From contig NZ_CZPZ01000034.1 in assembly GCF_001458775.1 (NCBI RefSeq), positions 110,195 to 174,194 on the forward strand: a DNA stretch of 64,000 nucleotides, given 5' to 3'. The DNA is from Candidatus Nitrospira nitrificans (GTDB taxonomy: Bacteria > Nitrospirota > Nitrospiria > Nitrospirales > Nitrospiraceae). The notes under the pieces were generated by a model. The model was not told the DNA's origin, ran no database searches, and saw nothing but the letters and a program-made list of their open reading frames with translations. The first letter of the stretch is position 1. Every line of letters begins with the position of its first letter. This document shows, piece by piece, positions 1-8,525 of the stretch. The translations under genes and the position numbers were made by a program.

Positions 1-771
1 GGATGCGAGTTATTTAACCGGGGCCTCTTTCACGCAGCGGCCAAACTGTTCCATGGCGTGGAACTGCGGGTGAGCGGCGGGCAAAAGCCGCTCTATCGCG
101 CCTTCACCGATTTGGCCGAGGGCTATGAGTTATGGGAACGGTTTCAGTACCGTCAATCCTGGGACAAGTTGAGGACCGCGACAAAGGCTCTGGAGATGGC
201 TTCGTTGTGGGGCGGGCCGACCGGATTGAAAGCGATCTTGCCTGCGCTGAAGGCCAACGCGAGTTTCCTGGAGAAGCTGGTGTTGGACCCTGCGGAGGTC
301 AAAGAATACCTGGCGCTGGACTTATTGGCGCATGTGGGCAGGCATCTCCATGTCGGCCATGACCCCGAAGGGGCTATGACAGCGCTTGTTCGCGCGCTGG
401 AGGCGTTCGCGCAAGTCCGGCTCTATAAGGCGCACAAGCTCAAGAGTTGGGATGTCTCGCCCGAACAGCTCCCCCAAGCGCTTCAAGAGACCTGCCGCGC
501 CTGCTATCTCGAGGACATCGACGGCAAATATAAGTTGCCGCTCCAAGCGCAGTTTCGTGTATTGGCCGGGCTGGGCGATCAACTGGGCCAAGCTTTTCTC
601 AAGGAATGGCCGAAGATGAAGCCGTTGCTGGATGCGGCCAACCACGCGGTGTTAGGGCACGGCTTCGAGCCGATCAAAGCGGAGCGAGTGCAGCAGCTTT
701 ATGATGTGGTCATCAAGCTGTCGGGCGTCAATGAGACATCGTTGCCGAAGTTTCCGGTGCTCACTTTCTAG
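1..771 (+). CDS. CARF/HEPN-type CRISPR-associated protein (TIGR02710-like), 5' end outside window
   Basis: The reading frame is open from base 1, so only the C-terminal 256 residues are visible and the N-terminal sensor half lies upstream. The visible part is all-helical, rich in Leu/Ala, and resembles the effector half of TIGR02710-type CARF proteins, which bind cyclic oligoadenylate and act as RNases through a HEPN domain. The C-terminal segment LLDAANHAVLGHGFEPI lines up with the HEPN motif (RN-x-x-x-L-A-H-G) of that family. Here the His is kept but the position normally held by Arg is Ala, so RNase activity may be lost. No CRISPR array or other cas gene is visible. The family call is by pattern recognition and moderately sure; the substitution depends on my alignment. 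Confidence 0.6.
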   Translation, partial: GCELFNRGLFHAAAKLFHGVELRVSGGQKPLYRAFTDLAEGYELWERFQYRQSWDKLRTATKALEMASLWGGPTGLKAILPALKANASFLEKLVLDPAEVKEYLALDLLAHVGRHLHVGHDPEGAMTALVRALEAFAQVRLYKAHKLKSWDVSPEQLPQALQETCRACYLEDIDGKYKLPLQAQFRVLAGLGDQLGQAFLKEWPKMKPLLDAANHAVLGHGFEPIKAERVQQLYDVVIKLSGVNETSLPKFPVLTF

Positions 772-935
772 AGTTAGAGAATCAGAGGCCGGTTTGAGTA
801 CTACCGATTATAGGGACTTTTCCTACAACCAAAGATGGCAACGAGCTGCCGCAGCCTGGCGGTCTCATACGGAGACATACTAAATTGTACGACCGCGCCT
901 AATCGTACTCCTGGTATTGAGCAGGAGTGCCGCGT

Positions 936-2210
936 ATGCGGAATGGCCGGATGAACGTTATGGATGAAGAGACAAAACGCGCAATTGATGACCTTATAAC
1001 TGCTTCTCCAAAGTCCAGTCCTATCTCTGAAAAAGAGATAGCAAGTACAAGGGGGGATAAGCAGTTGCTCAAGCTACTGGAAAGGTGCTGTCAGGATGGA
1101 GGTGACATCCCGTTTCCGTCAGAATTTGACCCTATCTTTGAGAAGCTATCCTTCACAGCCAAATCACTCACACCAGACCAAAGACGAACAGCCTGGTCCG
1201 AATTTGAGACCGAACACGATGTCACTTTCGGGTGGGCTGAGAAGCAGGGCATTGCACTCTGGTACCGAGACCATGATGTGCTCGACCACGCGGCAGCAGT
1301 TTACGAGGATCTCCATCGAGACGCCCGTACCACTTCTGAGGTAGATAAAAGTTATTTACTAGAAACGATGGGAGTCTATGCTCAACTTGGCGAATACGAA
1401 CGGGTGCGTGAACTTCTTGTACACGTTAAAGAAGCCTACGAGGCGAAAGAGGTTGACAGGGAATTTTATGAAGCTGGATTAGGCTATGTTGCGGAAGCTG
1501 CCAGAAGCTACTCCGGAATAGAAAGTGAAGATGATGCTGGCATTCGGAACACACTTTTAGTCTATATTCACGAACTTGAGAGTGATAGAGAAAATGCAAG
1601 GCTTGAGATTAGCCGCTTACAATCAGGAGTTCTGTTCAAGGAAGAGAGGCAGGCGGCAATTGAATGGCTCAATCAGAATTTGGGACAGCTTGTACGGGTG
1701 CTTTCTCCTGATGCGAAGGAATCCCTGATAGAAGCCGTACTAAATAGCCGATCTCCCACCCTACAGATTGAGCAATGTCGATCCATTCCTCAGGGCTTTG
1801 GGAGGGCAGTCGAGGCAGAGTTTAATGAAAAGGTATGGGATATCGTCAAGTCGAAACTCGACGAAGCTATCAAAAGGCGATTTTCTTTTGTTCGTTATGA
1901 CTTATCCATAAACAACATCTATAGGATTCTTGCAGATGAAGGGTCCGGCAAAACGTCCGAAGTTAGGCTGGCTTCGCGTCCTTACATCATCGAACTCCTG
2001 GGGCAGGATATTCTCGCTAATCTAGAGCGCAACAGGCTAAACACACTTTCGACCCATTTTACTGATGCCAGGCATGGGAGCCGTGGTGGAAGAAAGTACA
2101 CTGTCAAACGGTTGAATCAATTCCTTGACGATATAGGAGTGTTGAAACCAAACGGCTGGATCTATGGCTTCTTGCAACAATTGCAGCTAGGCAGACCGAA
2201 AGCCAAATAG
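936..2210 (+). CDS. hypothetical protein with helical-repeat middle
   Basis: I do not recognise this protein of about 424 residues. The ATG at 936 was chosen because AGGAG lies 8 nt upstream; GTG 927 and ATGs 951 and 960 are alternatives. Residues about 100-230 look like TPR-type helix pairs (repeated A/Y/L spacing, for example the stretch with GVYAQLGEYERVRELL). The C-terminus is basic and contains TDARHGSRGGRKYT, vaguely like an Abi/HEPN tail, but I would not claim that. The gene is visibly richer in A/T than its neighbours. It lies just after the CARF-type gene, which fits an acquired defence or accessory gene, but function is unknown. Confidence 0.6.
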   Translation: MRNGRMNVMDEETKRAIDDLITASPKSSPISEKEIASTRGDKQLLKLLERCCQDGGDIPFPSEFDPIFEKLSFTAKSLTPDQRRTAWSEFETEHDVTFGWAEKQGIALWYRDHDVLDHAAAVYEDLHRDARTTSEVDKSYLLETMGVYAQLGEYERVRELLVHVKEAYEAKEVDREFYEAGLGYVAEAARSYSGIESEDDAGIRNTLLVYIHELESDRENARLEISRLQSGVLFKEERQAAIEWLNQNLGQLVRVLSPDAKESLIEAVLNSRSPTLQIEQCRSIPQGFGRAVEAEFNEKVWDIVKSKLDEAIKRRFSFVRYDLSINNIYRILADEGSGKTSEVRLASRPYIIELLGQDILANLERNRLNTLSTHFTDARHGSRGGRKYTVKRLNQFLDDIGVLKPNGWIYGFLQQLQLGRPKAK

Positions 2211-2357
2211 GGCGCCATCCTGTTCAGAGGAAGGGAATGCCTCTAAGCCCCACGACAGCAACCTTCCAGATAAAACGGATTGACTCAGACTATTTTACCG
2301 AGGAATGAGTTCAAAGATTTTTTGTTTCCTCGCTAAGGAGTGATCGCGAAGTCAACT

Positions 2358-2371
2358 CAAACTCGAGTTTG
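2358..2371. promoter_or_regulatory. 14-bp perfect palindrome upstream of thioesterase
   Basis: CAAACTCGAGTTTG is a perfect palindrome ending 15 nt before the thioesterase ATG. A TATAAA-like -10 element (2378-2383) lies between it and the ATG. It could be an operator; no regulator is known for it. Confidence 0.35.
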
Positions 2372-2386
2372 TAGCTTTATAAATCT

Positions 2387-2782
2387 ATGGAGATACGAAT
2401 CTACTACGAAGATACCGACTGCGGTGGGGTCGTCTACTACGCCAACTATCTCAAATATTTTGAGCGGGCGCGGACCCACTATCTCGAAGATCGAGGGCTG
2501 TCGGTGGCAGGGCTCATGGCTGAAGGAACAGTGTTCGTCGTCGTGCATGCGGAGGCGAACTACCGGTCGCCTGCCCGCTATGGCGAGACGTTGATGATTG
2601 AGACGGTTATTTCCGAGACGACGGCTGCGTCGTTCACCTTCGCTCATGTGATCAAGAATGCAGCGAGTGGGCGTGTCGTGGTCGAAGGGTCGGCTCGGTT
2701 GGCGGCGACGGACGGGAACGGGAAAGTCAAACGTTTGGACAGAGACCTGGTCGCCGCGCTCCGGTCGGCGGCCCATCCTTAA
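2387..2782 (+). CDS. ybgC: acyl-CoA thioesterase, YbgC/FadM hotdog family
   Basis: A 131-residue single hotdog-fold enzyme of the usual YbgC length. These enzymes hydrolyse acyl-CoA thioesters and in many Gram-negatives are coded beside the tol-pal genes. The N-terminal signature YYEDTDCGGVVYYANYLKYF contains the catalytic Asp of the D-x-D/C-x-G-V-V-Y-x-x-x-Y pattern. No tolQ/R genes follow; the next gene is a convergent OmpA-type gene. There is no Shine-Dalgarno sequence before the ATG: an AT-rich TTATAAAT sits 3-8 nt upstream, so the message may be leaderless or nearly so. Substrate cannot be told from sequence. Confidence 0.88.
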   Translation: MEIRIYYEDTDCGGVVYYANYLKYFERARTHYLEDRGLSVAGLMAEGTVFVVVHAEANYRSPARYGETLMIETVISETTAASFTFAHVIKNAASGRVVVEGSARLAATDGNGKVKRLDRDLVAALRSAAHP

Positions 2783-2876
2783 CCGAACGCGCTCGACACG
2801 GAGAACATCTCCGGACTTGTTCGGTCGGAGATGGAGGCTCGTTGATTACGAGAAAACAGGGGCGGTTCCGTCATCG

Positions 2877-4538
2877 TCAATGATGCGTGACCGTTTGAGT
2901 CGAGAAGCCCTGGAGTTTCTTGCCGAGCTGCGCCTTCGTGTCACCCACTGTGCCTCCTGATTCCGACCACTGCGTAATCACGATTTCGATGCGCCGGTTC
3001 TTACTTCGATTTTTTTCGGTGTCATTAGCCGCGATGGGCTTGGTATCGGCGTACCCGATGGCTTTGACGCGGTCGGCCTCAAGCCCTCCGTTGAGCAGGA
3101 CCTGAGTGGCATGTTCGGCCCGTGTTCGGGAGAGTTCGACGTTATCCCGGACGCCTTTCCGAGGGTCGTTCCGGAGCGGCGTGTTGTCGGTATGGCCGGC
3201 AACCTCGATGCTCTGGTAACGGAATCCCTGTAAAACGGCTCCGACCCGTTCGAGTAACGAGGTGCCGCCGAGGGTGATCGTGGCGTCGCCGGAGGGGAAT
3301 AATTCACCGGTTGCAAACGCGAGGGTCAATTTATTGCCTCGCTGCCTCAACGTCGCGCTGCCCTTCTTGAGTTCGGGCTGTAAGAGGCTCGCCAGGCTCT
3401 CGCTCATCTTGCCGAGGTCGCTGCTTGTCAGGGCCTCTGTCTCATCGGCAACCGCAGGCGTGGATGGCAGCAGGCTGGTCACGGCGAGGTTCTGATCGAG
3501 CGATTGCAGAGGAAACACATTCTTATCCACGGCGCTGTCCTCTTGGGCCGGAGCGAGCTCGGCTTGCTTGGGCGAATTGCGCTCGAGGTCCGCCAGCAAT
3601 TGCTTCGCGCGCGCGAGTTCCGCGTCTCGCGCCATGAGTTGAGGATTGAGATCCGCCAGTTTTTGCGTGGCTTGTTTGAGATCGTCCTTGACTTGCGCCA
3701 GCTCTTGCTCCTTCCGCGCTATCTGTTGTTCGGCATCGGCAACACGGCGTTTGGCCTGCGCCAGTTCTTGCTCTTTCCCTGATGTCGCGAATTGTTCTGC
3801 TTCCGCTGGGCGGCGTTTGGCCTGTGCCAGTTCTTGTTCTTTCCGCGCCGTCTGCTGTTCGGCGTCGGCAAAGCGTCGTTTGGCCTGCGCCAGTTCTTGC
3901 TCCTTCCCCACCATCTGTTGTTCGATGTCGGCGATACGGCGTCTGGACTGTGTCAGTTCCTGATCTTTCCCCGCTATCTGTTGTTCGGCGTCGGCAACGC
4001 GACGTTTGGCTTGCGCCAGTTCTTGCTCCTTCCCCACCATCAGTTGTTCGATGTCGGCGATACGACGTTTGGCCTGCGCCAGTTCCTGGTCTTTTTTAGC
4101 CGTCTGTTGTTCGGCGTCGGCTGCGCGGCGTTTAGCCTGCGTCAATTCTTGTCCTTTCCCCGTCGTCATCAGTTGTTCAACGTCGGCAACGCGACGTTTG
4201 GCCTGGTTGAGCTCCTCGGTTTGTGACGCAAGATCCTCTCGAAGCTTCTTGGAACTCTCGTAGGCATTGGCTCGCAGGGCGGCGATCTCATTCTCCTTGG
4301 CATGGAGCTGAAGAACGAGCTCGCCGATCCGTCGTTTAGCATTCTCCAGATTGCCGGCCGCGAGTTGTCGCTCGAGCTCATCGATTCGTTGCTTGGCCTG
4401 CTGGAGATAGTTTCTCGTCACACTCAATTCGTCTTGCGACGACTGGCCGTTTGAGTCCCCGGCGGCCAGAGAAACCGGCATGGTTCCGCATAACATGGCG
4501 ATGGTGACAAGCGCGAAAGCGAATACGTTGATGATCAT
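2877..4538 (-). CDS. OmpA-family outer membrane protein with coiled-coil repeat
   Basis: A 553-residue secreted protein. Residues 1-26 are a signal peptide (hydrophobic core, cleavage near SLAA). Residues about 35-320 are a long charged coiled coil, of which 108-283 is built from eight to nine near-identical 21-22-residue units (ELAQAKRR-ADAEQQ type). Residues about 395-525 are an OmpA C-terminal domain that binds peptidoglycan non-covalently, with GHTDNTPLRN and the NRRIEI end. The likely role is a rod or spacer tethering the outer membrane to the wall. It is convergent with the thioesterase gene. One unit carries Pro (RRPAEAEQ), which should kink the helix. The SD is weak (GTGAG). Confidence 0.85.
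   Translation of the reverse strand: MIINVFAFALVTIAMLCGTMPVSLAAGDSNGQSSQDELSVTRNYLQQAKQRIDELERQLAAGNLENAKRRIGELVLQLHAKENEIAALRANAYESSKKLREDLASQTEELNQAKRRVADVEQLMTTGKGQELTQAKRRAADAEQQTAKKDQELAQAKRRIADIEQLMVGKEQELAQAKRRVADAEQQIAGKDQELTQSRRRIADIEQQMVGKEQELAQAKRRFADAEQQTARKEQELAQAKRRPAEAEQFATSGKEQELAQAKRRVADAEQQIARKEQELAQVKDDLKQATQKLADLNPQLMARDAELARAKQLLADLERNSPKQAELAPAQEDSAVDKNVFPLQSLDQNLAVTSLLPSTPAVADETEALTSSDLGKMSESLASLLQPELKKGSATLRQRGNKLTLAFATGELFPSGDATITLGGTSLLERVGAVLQGFRYQSIEVAGHTDNTPLRNDPRKGVRDNVELSRTRAEHATQVLLNGGLEADRVKAIGYADTKPIAANDTEKNRSKNRRIEIVITQWSESGGTVGDTKAQLGKKLQGFSTQTVTHH
3696..4214 (-). repeat. in-frame tandem repeat, 63-66 bp unit, about 8 copies
   Basis: Imperfect tandem copies of a 63-bp unit (66 bp in two copies), in frame within the OmpA-type gene. 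Each unit codes three heptads of coiled coil. The copies remain similar at the DNA level, so copy number could vary by slippage or recombination. Confidence 0.85.
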
Positions 4539-4814
4539 GTCTCACCCACAAAGTCGATAAGGTGCTGCGTCCGGCAATAGCGGCACAGGCAGAAGTACCC
4601 ACGTTGGCATTATCGATGTCGGCGCTTTCCCTGTTTCTTGAGCGAAAAGGGAAAGAGGGAAGGCGATCCTATCGTCTCCTGATTCACTTTGCAACGGGGC
4701 CGTGACGCTGTTCGCGATTGTCGTGGCGCGCGCCCATGGTCAGCCGGCTGTCGCCCCATCGGCAGGCGAGATCGGACCGCGCGGCGAACTGAGTGAGTCT
4801 CGTCGCTGCCGGCA

Positions 4815-5138
4815 TTAATCGATGGGGTAGAGCGAATCTTTGCTCGACGGCCGTTTCGCTCGTTCGATGAAACTTCCCGAGCACCGATAGGCTTCCTGAT
4901 TCAAGAACGGGAAAATAAGCATGAGCCAGCTCGCGTCCACTTGTACGTCGTCTGGTATCAATCGTACGCTTCTCTCGCGCGCGGCCAGCTTCAGATTGAG
5001 CAGACAGCCTTCTTGCGTGTATCCGCTCGCGGTTACCCGCGCAGGGCGATCCGGCCCTCCTGCCTTCTCAGCGAAGGAGGCGCACCCCGTTATACACATC
5101 GAAGCGATGACAGCAAGCGTTGCGCAAAAGCGTTTCAT
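4815..5138 (-). CDS. small lipoprotein, function unknown
   Basis: A 107-residue protein starting MKRFCATLAVIASMCITGC, a classic lipoprotein signal with lipobox ITGC, so Cys20 (from the ATG at 5138) should be lipidated. The ATG at 5138 follows GAGG with 5 nt spacing; an in-frame GTG at 5144 is less likely. The mature part has two further Cys and no domain I recognise. It lies in the same direction as the OmpA-type gene but 276 bp away, so it is probably transcribed separately. Confidence 0.65.
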   Translation of the reverse strand: MKRFCATLAVIASMCITGCASFAEKAGGPDRPARVTASGYTQEGCLLNLKLAARERSVRLIPDDVQVDASWLMLIFPFLNQEAYRCSGSFIERAKRPSSKDSLYPID

Positions 5139-5213
5139 GACCACCTCAAGGAATCTTCACATGCCCGGCCCGTTTGGAGAATTCAACGAATCTCCTCTTC
5201 AATCCCCACCTTC

Positions 5214-5471
5214 TGTGGATAACCTTGTGAGTAAGTCTGTTTCTTAGTCAGACTATGCATACATGATGGGGTTATTCACAACACTGCCTACTTTTTGAGC
5301 GTCTGGATTGCATCAAGAAGACCCACTGCTAATAGTGGCTCCTATCATTCTTCTGGATGTTTCCATCCATTCCTAGCGATATGTATGAGGCATCCATCAA
5401 CAAGTCCTACCGGCGCAGTGATCCGACCACCCGGACGTATCCTTATCCACAGCCATGAGGATTTTCTGTGG
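5214..5471. other. non-coding stretch with a cluster of DnaA-box-like 9-mers
   Basis: The 440-bp gap 5139-5587 has no convincing gene. Within it are TGTGGATAA at 5214-5222 and TTATCCACA at 5443-5451 (both perfect DnaA boxes, opposite strands), TTATTCACA at 5271-5279 (fits TTWTNCACA), and a partial TGTGGATCG at 5463-5471. The area is AT-richer than its flanks. No dnaA, dnaN or gyrB is nearby and gene direction does not switch here, so this is more likely a DnaA-binding locus or chance than oriC. Confidence 0.4.
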
Positions 5472-5587
5472 ATCGAAGCCTAATTGATGCGTCTAGAGCG
5501 CTCTTTCGGATCTGCCACGAGAGAGGGTCGAAAAAGCAAACAGGCCCGTCAAGGAAGACGGTAGAGCCGTATGGTTGAAGGGCGGCG

Positions 5588-5764
5588 CTATTTTTTTCGG
5601 TACACATTGAGTCCGATCTTCTCTTGTCGATTCGGAATCGTCACGTTCCCTTCCGTCGAAGCTATGATGATGGTCTTGCCCGTTGAAGAGGGACCGAACT
5701 CCTTTGAGAGGTCCACTCTGATCGTCAACACGGACCCTTCGATACTCATCTCAACATTTTTCAT
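5588..5764 (-). CDS. small conserved hypothetical protein (58 aa)
   Basis: This ORF starts MKNVEMSIEGSVLTIRVDL, runs 58 codons and ends at TAG. The pattern (MxIEG-x-LxIxVDL, then GKTIIIASTEGN, then KIGLNVYRK) matches a small protein I recall as widespread in bacteria and archaea with no assigned function. It looks like a compact beta structure with no signal peptide or membrane segment. A purine-rich AAAGGG lies about 7 nt before the ATG. Single transcription unit. Confidence 0.7.
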   Translation of the reverse strand: MKNVEMSIEGSVLTIRVDLSKEFGPSSTGKTIIIASTEGNVTIPNRQEKIGLNVYRKK

Positions 5765-5927
5765 GCTCGTACCCTTTCAGCCGCGAAAATGGTGGCTCTT
5801 TGGTTCTCCGCAACGACTTCGATGGGCGATTCAGGGAAGCCTTTGGCTTCGCCGGAGGCCGAACCCGGAACCAGGTTCTTCATGTGACGCGATGCGAGAA
5901 TGGACCGCTTCTTCACAGGATCAGGGG

Positions 5928-6389
5928 CTAGCGAGCCAAGGTTGTGCCGGCGAGTCGCTTGGCGATGCTAGGCAAATGTTTTTGGGTATCGGCGCCTTGA
6001 AAGCTAAAGGTCAGCACAAATCCCGAACACTGAGTATAGCCGGTGCCGCCAGGGCCTTTGCCGTTCCGAAAATCACCGAGGACCATGTCCCCTCCCGTAC
6101 AAACCGGGAATGCCGTTCGTTTGAACGCCGGGTTCTGCAAGGACAGGTCGAGGATCTGTTTGGTCTCCGTCACGGTTTCACTTTGTAGGTCGACGTGTAC
6201 ATATACTGACAGCACCTGACCGTTGGGCCATTGCCACGCGCACCCCTCGCCCGTTCCCATCCTGGATTGGACGGCCGTCAACGAGGGAGATGTCAGCAGA
6301 CTACAGACTTGAGCTGCCATGGGGCTCTGGGCATGGACAGGCGATACCCAGAGTACGCCACAGATGGCGATGAAGTGTCTCAGCTTCAA
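5928..6389 (-). CDS. secreted hypothetical protein
   Basis: A protein of about 153 residues with a signal peptide when read from the TTG at 6389 (MKLRHFIAICGVLWVSPVHA, cleavage after VHA). The frame stays open to another TTG at 6425, so the start is not certain. The mature part has four Cys spaced as two likely pairs and a Gly-rich stretch (GKGPGGTGYTQC). I recognise no family with confidence. It is probably periplasmic. Confidence 0.6.
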   Translation of the reverse strand: MKLRHFIAICGVLWVSPVHAQSPMAAQVCSLLTSPSLTAVQSRMGTGEGCAWQWPNGQVLSVYVHVDLQSETVTETKQILDLSLQNPAFKRTAFPVCTGGDMVLGDFRNGKGPGGTGYTQCSGFVLTFSFQGADTQKHLPSIAKRLAGTTLAR

Positions 6390-6705
6390 GTTGCCTGTTC
6401 TTAAAAAAATAATACCCTCGACCAAGGATGAGCCGTGCTTTACCGCCGGCCGTTTACATTGACGCTACGAGACGAACTGGCGAATTGTAGCCTCGGCGTT
6501 TCGCCGATTCAATGGCCCTTCCTGTTGACTCGGAGAACCGGACTCAGGACAGATTCACGGCATGACTGATCCGACCGTGAAACTGTGCGCGCTATGGAAC
6601 GTTCCCTTCAGGAACGAGGCGAGGTGAGCATCGATAGACGGCACATCGATGCGCCGAATGTGTCCTGAAAATCTGAAGCGAGCATAGACGCTGCACCTGG
6701 GAAAA

Positions 6706-6731
6706 GGAGGGGGGACAGGTAGCCCCCCTCC
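6706..6731 (-). terminator. rho-independent terminator
   Basis: GGAGGGGGG and CCCCCCTCC form a perfect 9-bp stem with an 8-nt loop. Read on the minus strand the stem is followed by TTTT. It lies 15 bp after the stop of the 592-aa gene and should end its transcript. The rest of the gap 6390-6746 shows nothing else. Confidence 0.8.
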
Positions 6732-6746
6732 AAAGAAGTGCTGCTC

Positions 6747-8525
6747 TTAGCTGATGCGCTTGCGACCACTGGCCATCAACCCATCGATCGACTTTACCTC
6801 GTTGCCCAGCGCCTTCAGTGCGCGTCCGAATGTCACGGATGTAGCCTTGCGTACGATTTCAATCGACCGGCCATCAAGCGCATCGGCCGTGGGAACTGCC
6901 GGGAAGGCCTCACGCAAGGCCGCGACCGCGCCGCCGACGGCGATGTCGAGGAGCGGCTGGAGATCAAACCATGGCAGCACCGGGTCCTTCACGCGCTTTG
7001 GATCCAACGGCCCCCACGGATCAATCCATGGCCGCAACTCGATCCAGATAAGGTCGATCTCAGGCAGTATCCAAGCAAGAGATTGACAAGTGCCGGCTTG
7101 CCGCCCGATCACGTCGCGGGCATGGACACCGATCAAGTACAGCTGATGCAGCGAGATTTCCGTCCAGGGCTTCGTGAACTCAGTCAACGTCGCCTCGACA
7201 ATGCGGTCAGCAAAGATCAGTTCCCACCACAAGCGTGAGTTCATGCAGCTGATCTTGTCGGCCGGCGCGATCCACACGCCGACGTTGACATAGTACTCCT
7301 TGATCTTGTCGAGCGCGGCGCGTCCGGCCGCGGACGAGAGAAACCCATCATGTTTAGAGGTGTGCGTGCCCGGTGTTCCCGGGTGCCCCGGGTAATCGAA
7401 GTCGTCGAAGATGCCACCCTCGACCACTCCGATAAGATTGACGTTGACGAAATGATGCCATGTCGAATCGCACACCACTCGACCTTTCGAAACCCGATGA
7501 CCGTCGTATGTGGACACGACCCCAAACAAGTGTGCCTGCGTCGCATCTTTTAGCGAGGCGCCGTTGCGAGATGATGCCCGGTTGCCCGCCGGGACGTGAC
7601 CCGTTGCGACAACCTCCGGAGCGGCCAGGTGTGGTGTCGGATATTCCGGTGTGCCGTCACGACACGTTCCGCTGAGACTGCTCGGCTCACGACACTCTCC
7701 CTCGTGGGGGTGATCAGGAAATACATCAATGCGGCCGAGACGGCTGCACATCACCGGGTGTGGATAACGCGCCTCGCGAAAGATTCCGACAGGGGTGCTG
7801 TACAGTTTAAGGTCCAGACGCTGAGGAATGTCGTCACTTTGATCACTGAACTGACTGCCTGCGTCGTGCCCGGTTTGGTTTGAGTCATTTCGGCGCGGGC
7901 CGCCCATGCTTGTTTCGCCCGAGCCGAAGTCGTCCCAATAGCGCATGTTGCGTACGCGGTCGATTGAGCCACAGAGCGCTTTCCCAAGGGTGCCGTGGTC
8001 TCCGGTGGCGAAAATGCCGCCGCCACGATTCATATGCGCCGTCAGTGCGTCGAGTTCGCCGTCACCGAGCCGGTCCGCCGGGTAACGAGCTGGATTGGAT
8101 CGTCGGTTAGCGAATATTGTCGTTCCATCGGGTGTTGTGTGAAAATTATCTCTAACGCCGAACATCCACACTTCGTCATACATCGTCGAGGTGAAATGAT
8201 TAGGGTCGTCAAACACAAATCCTTTGATGCTGCGGGCGATGCCAGGCGCCCCGGCCTGCACGGCCGTATTGCCGGCATTCGGGTCCAAGTGGGCAAGCGT
8301 GAGGTTGAATTTCACGTAGCTACGCCCGTCGTTCTTCAGGATGTCGACGAATGCTGATAGCCCAAAATCCCCCATGCCGAAGTCGAGCCCATCGACCACG
8401 AGCAAGGCGTTCACTATGCAGGGCTTTCGCCATGGAAAGAATAGCTCAGGTTTATCAAGGTATAGCTTCCGTCGAATGTTGACCATGTCGAGAAGCCGTT
8501 GATTGCCGGTACCGATACCATCCAT
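6747..8525 (-). CDS. hypothetical protein, possible ThuA/GATase-like N-terminal fold
   Basis: A 592-residue protein without signal peptide or membrane segments. A strong SD (TAGGAGG, 6 nt spacing) fixes the ATG at 8525. The N-terminal third contains ALLVVDGLDFGMGDFG and, around residue 168, GGGIFATGDHGTLG, which recalls the glycine-rich turn of ThuA or class I amidotransferase-like folds. No clear catalytic triad is visible, so this is only a hint. The C-terminal third (LRPWIDPWGPLDP and a helical end) is unlike anything I know. It is monocistronic, with a strong terminator after it. Confidence 0.6.
   Translation of the reverse strand: MDGIGTGNQRLLDMVNIRRKLYLDKPELFFPWRKPCIVNALLVVDGLDFGMGDFGLSAFVDILKNDGRSYVKFNLTLAHLDPNAGNTAVQAGAPGIARSIKGFVFDDPNHFTSTMYDEVWMFGVRDNFHTTPDGTTIFANRRSNPARYPADRLGDGELDALTAHMNRGGGIFATGDHGTLGKALCGSIDRVRNMRYWDDFGSGETSMGGPRRNDSNQTGHDAGSQFSDQSDDIPQRLDLKLYSTPVGIFREARYPHPVMCSRLGRIDVFPDHPHEGECREPSSLSGTCRDGTPEYPTPHLAAPEVVATGHVPAGNRASSRNGASLKDATQAHLFGVVSTYDGHRVSKGRVVCDSTWHHFVNVNLIGVVEGGIFDDFDYPGHPGTPGTHTSKHDGFLSSAAGRAALDKIKEYYVNVGVWIAPADKISCMNSRLWWELIFADRIVEATLTEFTKPWTEISLHQLYLIGVHARDVIGRQAGTCQSLAWILPEIDLIWIELRPWIDPWGPLDPKRVKDPVLPWFDLQPLLDIAVGGAVAALREAFPAVPTADALDGRSIEIVRKATSVTFGRALKALGNEVKSIDGLMASGRKRIS

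Noticed and set aside
1..935. CRISPR array near the CARF/HEPN-type gene
   Set aside because: No regularly spaced direct repeats seen in the visible flank or elsewhere in the window.
3792..4226. Long plus-strand ORFs opposite the OmpA-type gene
   Set aside because: They mirror the 63-bp repeat in the antisense frame; the minus-strand protein has a signal peptide and an OmpA domain.
5214..5471. Chromosomal origin oriC
   Set aside because: DnaA-like boxes are present but no dnaA/dnaN/gyrB and no switch in gene direction; kept only as a box cluster.
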